Source of the DNA: Helicobacteraceae bacterium | GTDB taxonomy: Bacteria > Campylobacterota > Campylobacteria > Campylobacterales > Sulfurimonadaceae | Assembly (NCBI GenBank): GCA_027083665.1 | Contig: JALWNV010000091.1 | Location: forward strand, 1 to 6,128 | DNA length: 6,128 nt | Reading direction: 5' to 3' | Shown here: in pieces, positions 5,173-6,128 of the stretch | Numbering within the stretch: the stretch's first letter is position 1 | Layout of the letters: each line of letters starts with the position of its first letter | Translations under genes and position numbers: made by a program | The notes under the pieces: generated by a model | The model's database searches: none | Told to the model about the DNA's origin: nothing | What the model saw: only the letters and a program-made list of their open reading frames with translations

Positions 5173-6128
5173 GTGACGATTACGATATCCTCTTTCTCGG
5201 AGGCGGACTCAACTATGCCGGTGCCGTGGTAGCGGCCAAAGCGGGGCTGCGGACGGCACTGGTGGAAAAAAACATGGCGCATCTTGGCGGTACCTGCCTG
5301 CACAACGGCTGTATCCCGTCGAAGATGTACCTCCATGCCGCCGAAACGCTCCGCAGCGCGAGGCAGGCGCATTTTACGGGGGCGCTGCAGCTGGACATGG
5401 CGAGGCTCGACGACGAGAAGGAAGCGATGCTTGCCGCGGCGACGAAAGCGATCACGAAGCAGTGTGCGGAGGTCGATCTGATCGACGGCGAAGGGGTATT
5501 GAGTGCTCCGCATACCGTGACAGTCGGCAACCGGACGGTGAGCGCGCGGCATATCGTCATCGGTACGGGTGCACGGCCGTTCATCCCTGAAGGCATCGTC
5601 TATGACGGCGAAGGGGTCATCACCAGTGACGAGGTGCTCAATATGCGTACGCTGCCCGAGAGGATTTCCATCTACGGCAGCGGGGCGATCGGCCTGGAAA
5701 TGGCCTCGTTTTTTGCGGGTGCGGGTGTACGGACCGAACTGATCTGGCGCGGCGATGTCCTGCTGAAGAATGCGCACCCGGGGATTTCGAAAAATATCCG
5801 CGCACAATGCGAGCAGCTTGGGATCGAACTGCGGCCGGCGCATCCGATTGATCGTGCGAAAATGACGAAGCGGGGCGTGCATATCGTCTTTGAGAACGGG
5901 CATGAACATTATGTTCCGATTCTGCTTGTGGCAACGGGCCGCCGCGCCGTGACGGAGGCGGTCGCAACCGATGCCGTGCGCATCGGCAGAAAAGGGATCG
6001 AAACCGATACGCATTTCGAGACGACCCTGCGCGACCACTACGCCGTCGGCGACTGCAACGGCAAGCTGCAGCTCGCCCATGCCGCACGGGCGGAAGTGCT
6101 CTATGTCGTACGCCGCATTCTCGGGAAG
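5169..6128 (+). CDS. lpdA: Dihydrolipoamide dehydrogenase, E3 component (3' end missing)
   Basis: Flavoprotein that reoxidises the dihydrolipoyl arm of E2 and passes electrons through FAD to a nicotinamide nucleotide. The window holds 320 codons without a stop; family members have about 460-480 residues, so the dimerisation domain and its catalytic His/Glu are outside. Seen: an FAD-binding N-terminus with atypical GGGLNYAG (11-18), the redox disulfide GGTCLHNGCIPSK (Cys43, Cys48), IGTGARP (131-137), the nucleotide-binding motif GSGAIGLE (170-177), VATGRR (254-259), and the second FAD motif YAVGDCNGKLQLAH (291-304). The Glu that normally selects NAD is Trp193, followed by Arg194, with Lys200 six residues later; glutathione reductase and mercuric reductase have basic residues at both places. 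Coenzyme choice is therefore uncertain. Position in the operon and the CLHNGC disulfide favour E3 over other disulfide reductases. Confidence 0.92.
   Translation, partial: MSDDYDILFLGGGLNYAGAVVAAKAGLRTALVEKNMAHLGGTCLHNGCIPSKMYLHAAETLRSARQAHFTGALQLDMARLDDEKEAMLAAATKAITKQCAEVDLIDGEGVLSAPHTVTVGNRTVSARHIVIGTGARPFIPEGIVYDGEGVITSDEVLNMRTLPERISIYGSGAIGLEMASFFAGAGVRTELIWRGDVLLKNAHPGISKNIRAQCEQLGIELRPAHPIDRAKMTKRGVHIVFENGHEHYVPILLVATGRRAVTEAVATDAVRIGRKGIETDTHFETTLRDHYAVGDCNGKLQLAHAARAEVLYVVRRILGK

Noticed and set aside
5094..6080. 328-codon minus-strand open frame opposite E3
   Set aside because: The plus strand has unmistakable dihydrolipoamide dehydrogenase motifs; the antisense product is low-complexity and unrecognisable.

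Overview
This window is a compact oxidative-decarboxylation locus. Two lipoyl-cofactor genes on the minus strand (lipA, and a lipoate ligase/octanoyltransferase-family gene) diverge from a plus-strand operon encoding a 2-oxo acid dehydrogenase complex of the pyruvate dehydrogenase type: E1-alpha, E1-beta, E2 and E3. The E3 gene runs off the right end. The DNA is bacterial, with G+C-rich coding regions and an A+T-rich divergent promoter region. The split E1 rules out the homodimeric AceE type of enteric bacteria. No gene here fixes the taxon. A Gram-negative bacterium such as a sulfur-oxidising Campylobacterota relative or another chemolithotrophic proteobacterium is possible, but this is a weak guess.

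Layout: 1-60, no recognisable gene. 61-918 (-), lipoyl synthase LipA. 893-1675 (-), the lipoate ligase/octanoyltransferase-family protein, overlapping lipA by 26 bases. 1676-1749, a short divergent promoter region with overlapping back-to-back -10 boxes. 1750-2721 (+), E1-alpha. 2722-2870, a spacer with a string of inverted repeats. 2871-3848, E1-beta. 3838-5172, E2, overlapping E1-beta by 11 bases. 5169-6128, E3, overlapping E2 by ATGA, incomplete.

The genes work together. The transferase/ligase loads an octanoyl or lipoyl group onto carrier domains, LipA inserts the two sulfurs, and the lipoyl-lysine of E2 (Lys43) carries acyl groups from E1 to CoA before E3 reoxidises it. Divergent placement around one promoter region suggests coordinated expression of apoenzyme and cofactor supply.

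The genes are mostly housekeeping; I see no defence system, mobile element with a transposase, or CRISPR array. Points worth a second look are: (1) the structured 125-nt element and embedded 58-codon frame between the two E1 genes, flanked by what looks like a doubled ribosome-binding-site/start junction; (2) an E3 whose NAD-specificity Glu is replaced by Trp-Arg, with a Lys six residues on, as in NADPH enzymes of the same superfamily; (3) two tandem degenerate subunit-binding motifs in E2 and Asn in place of the usual Asp in its active-site motif; (4) a LipM-like cysteine in the ligase-family protein.
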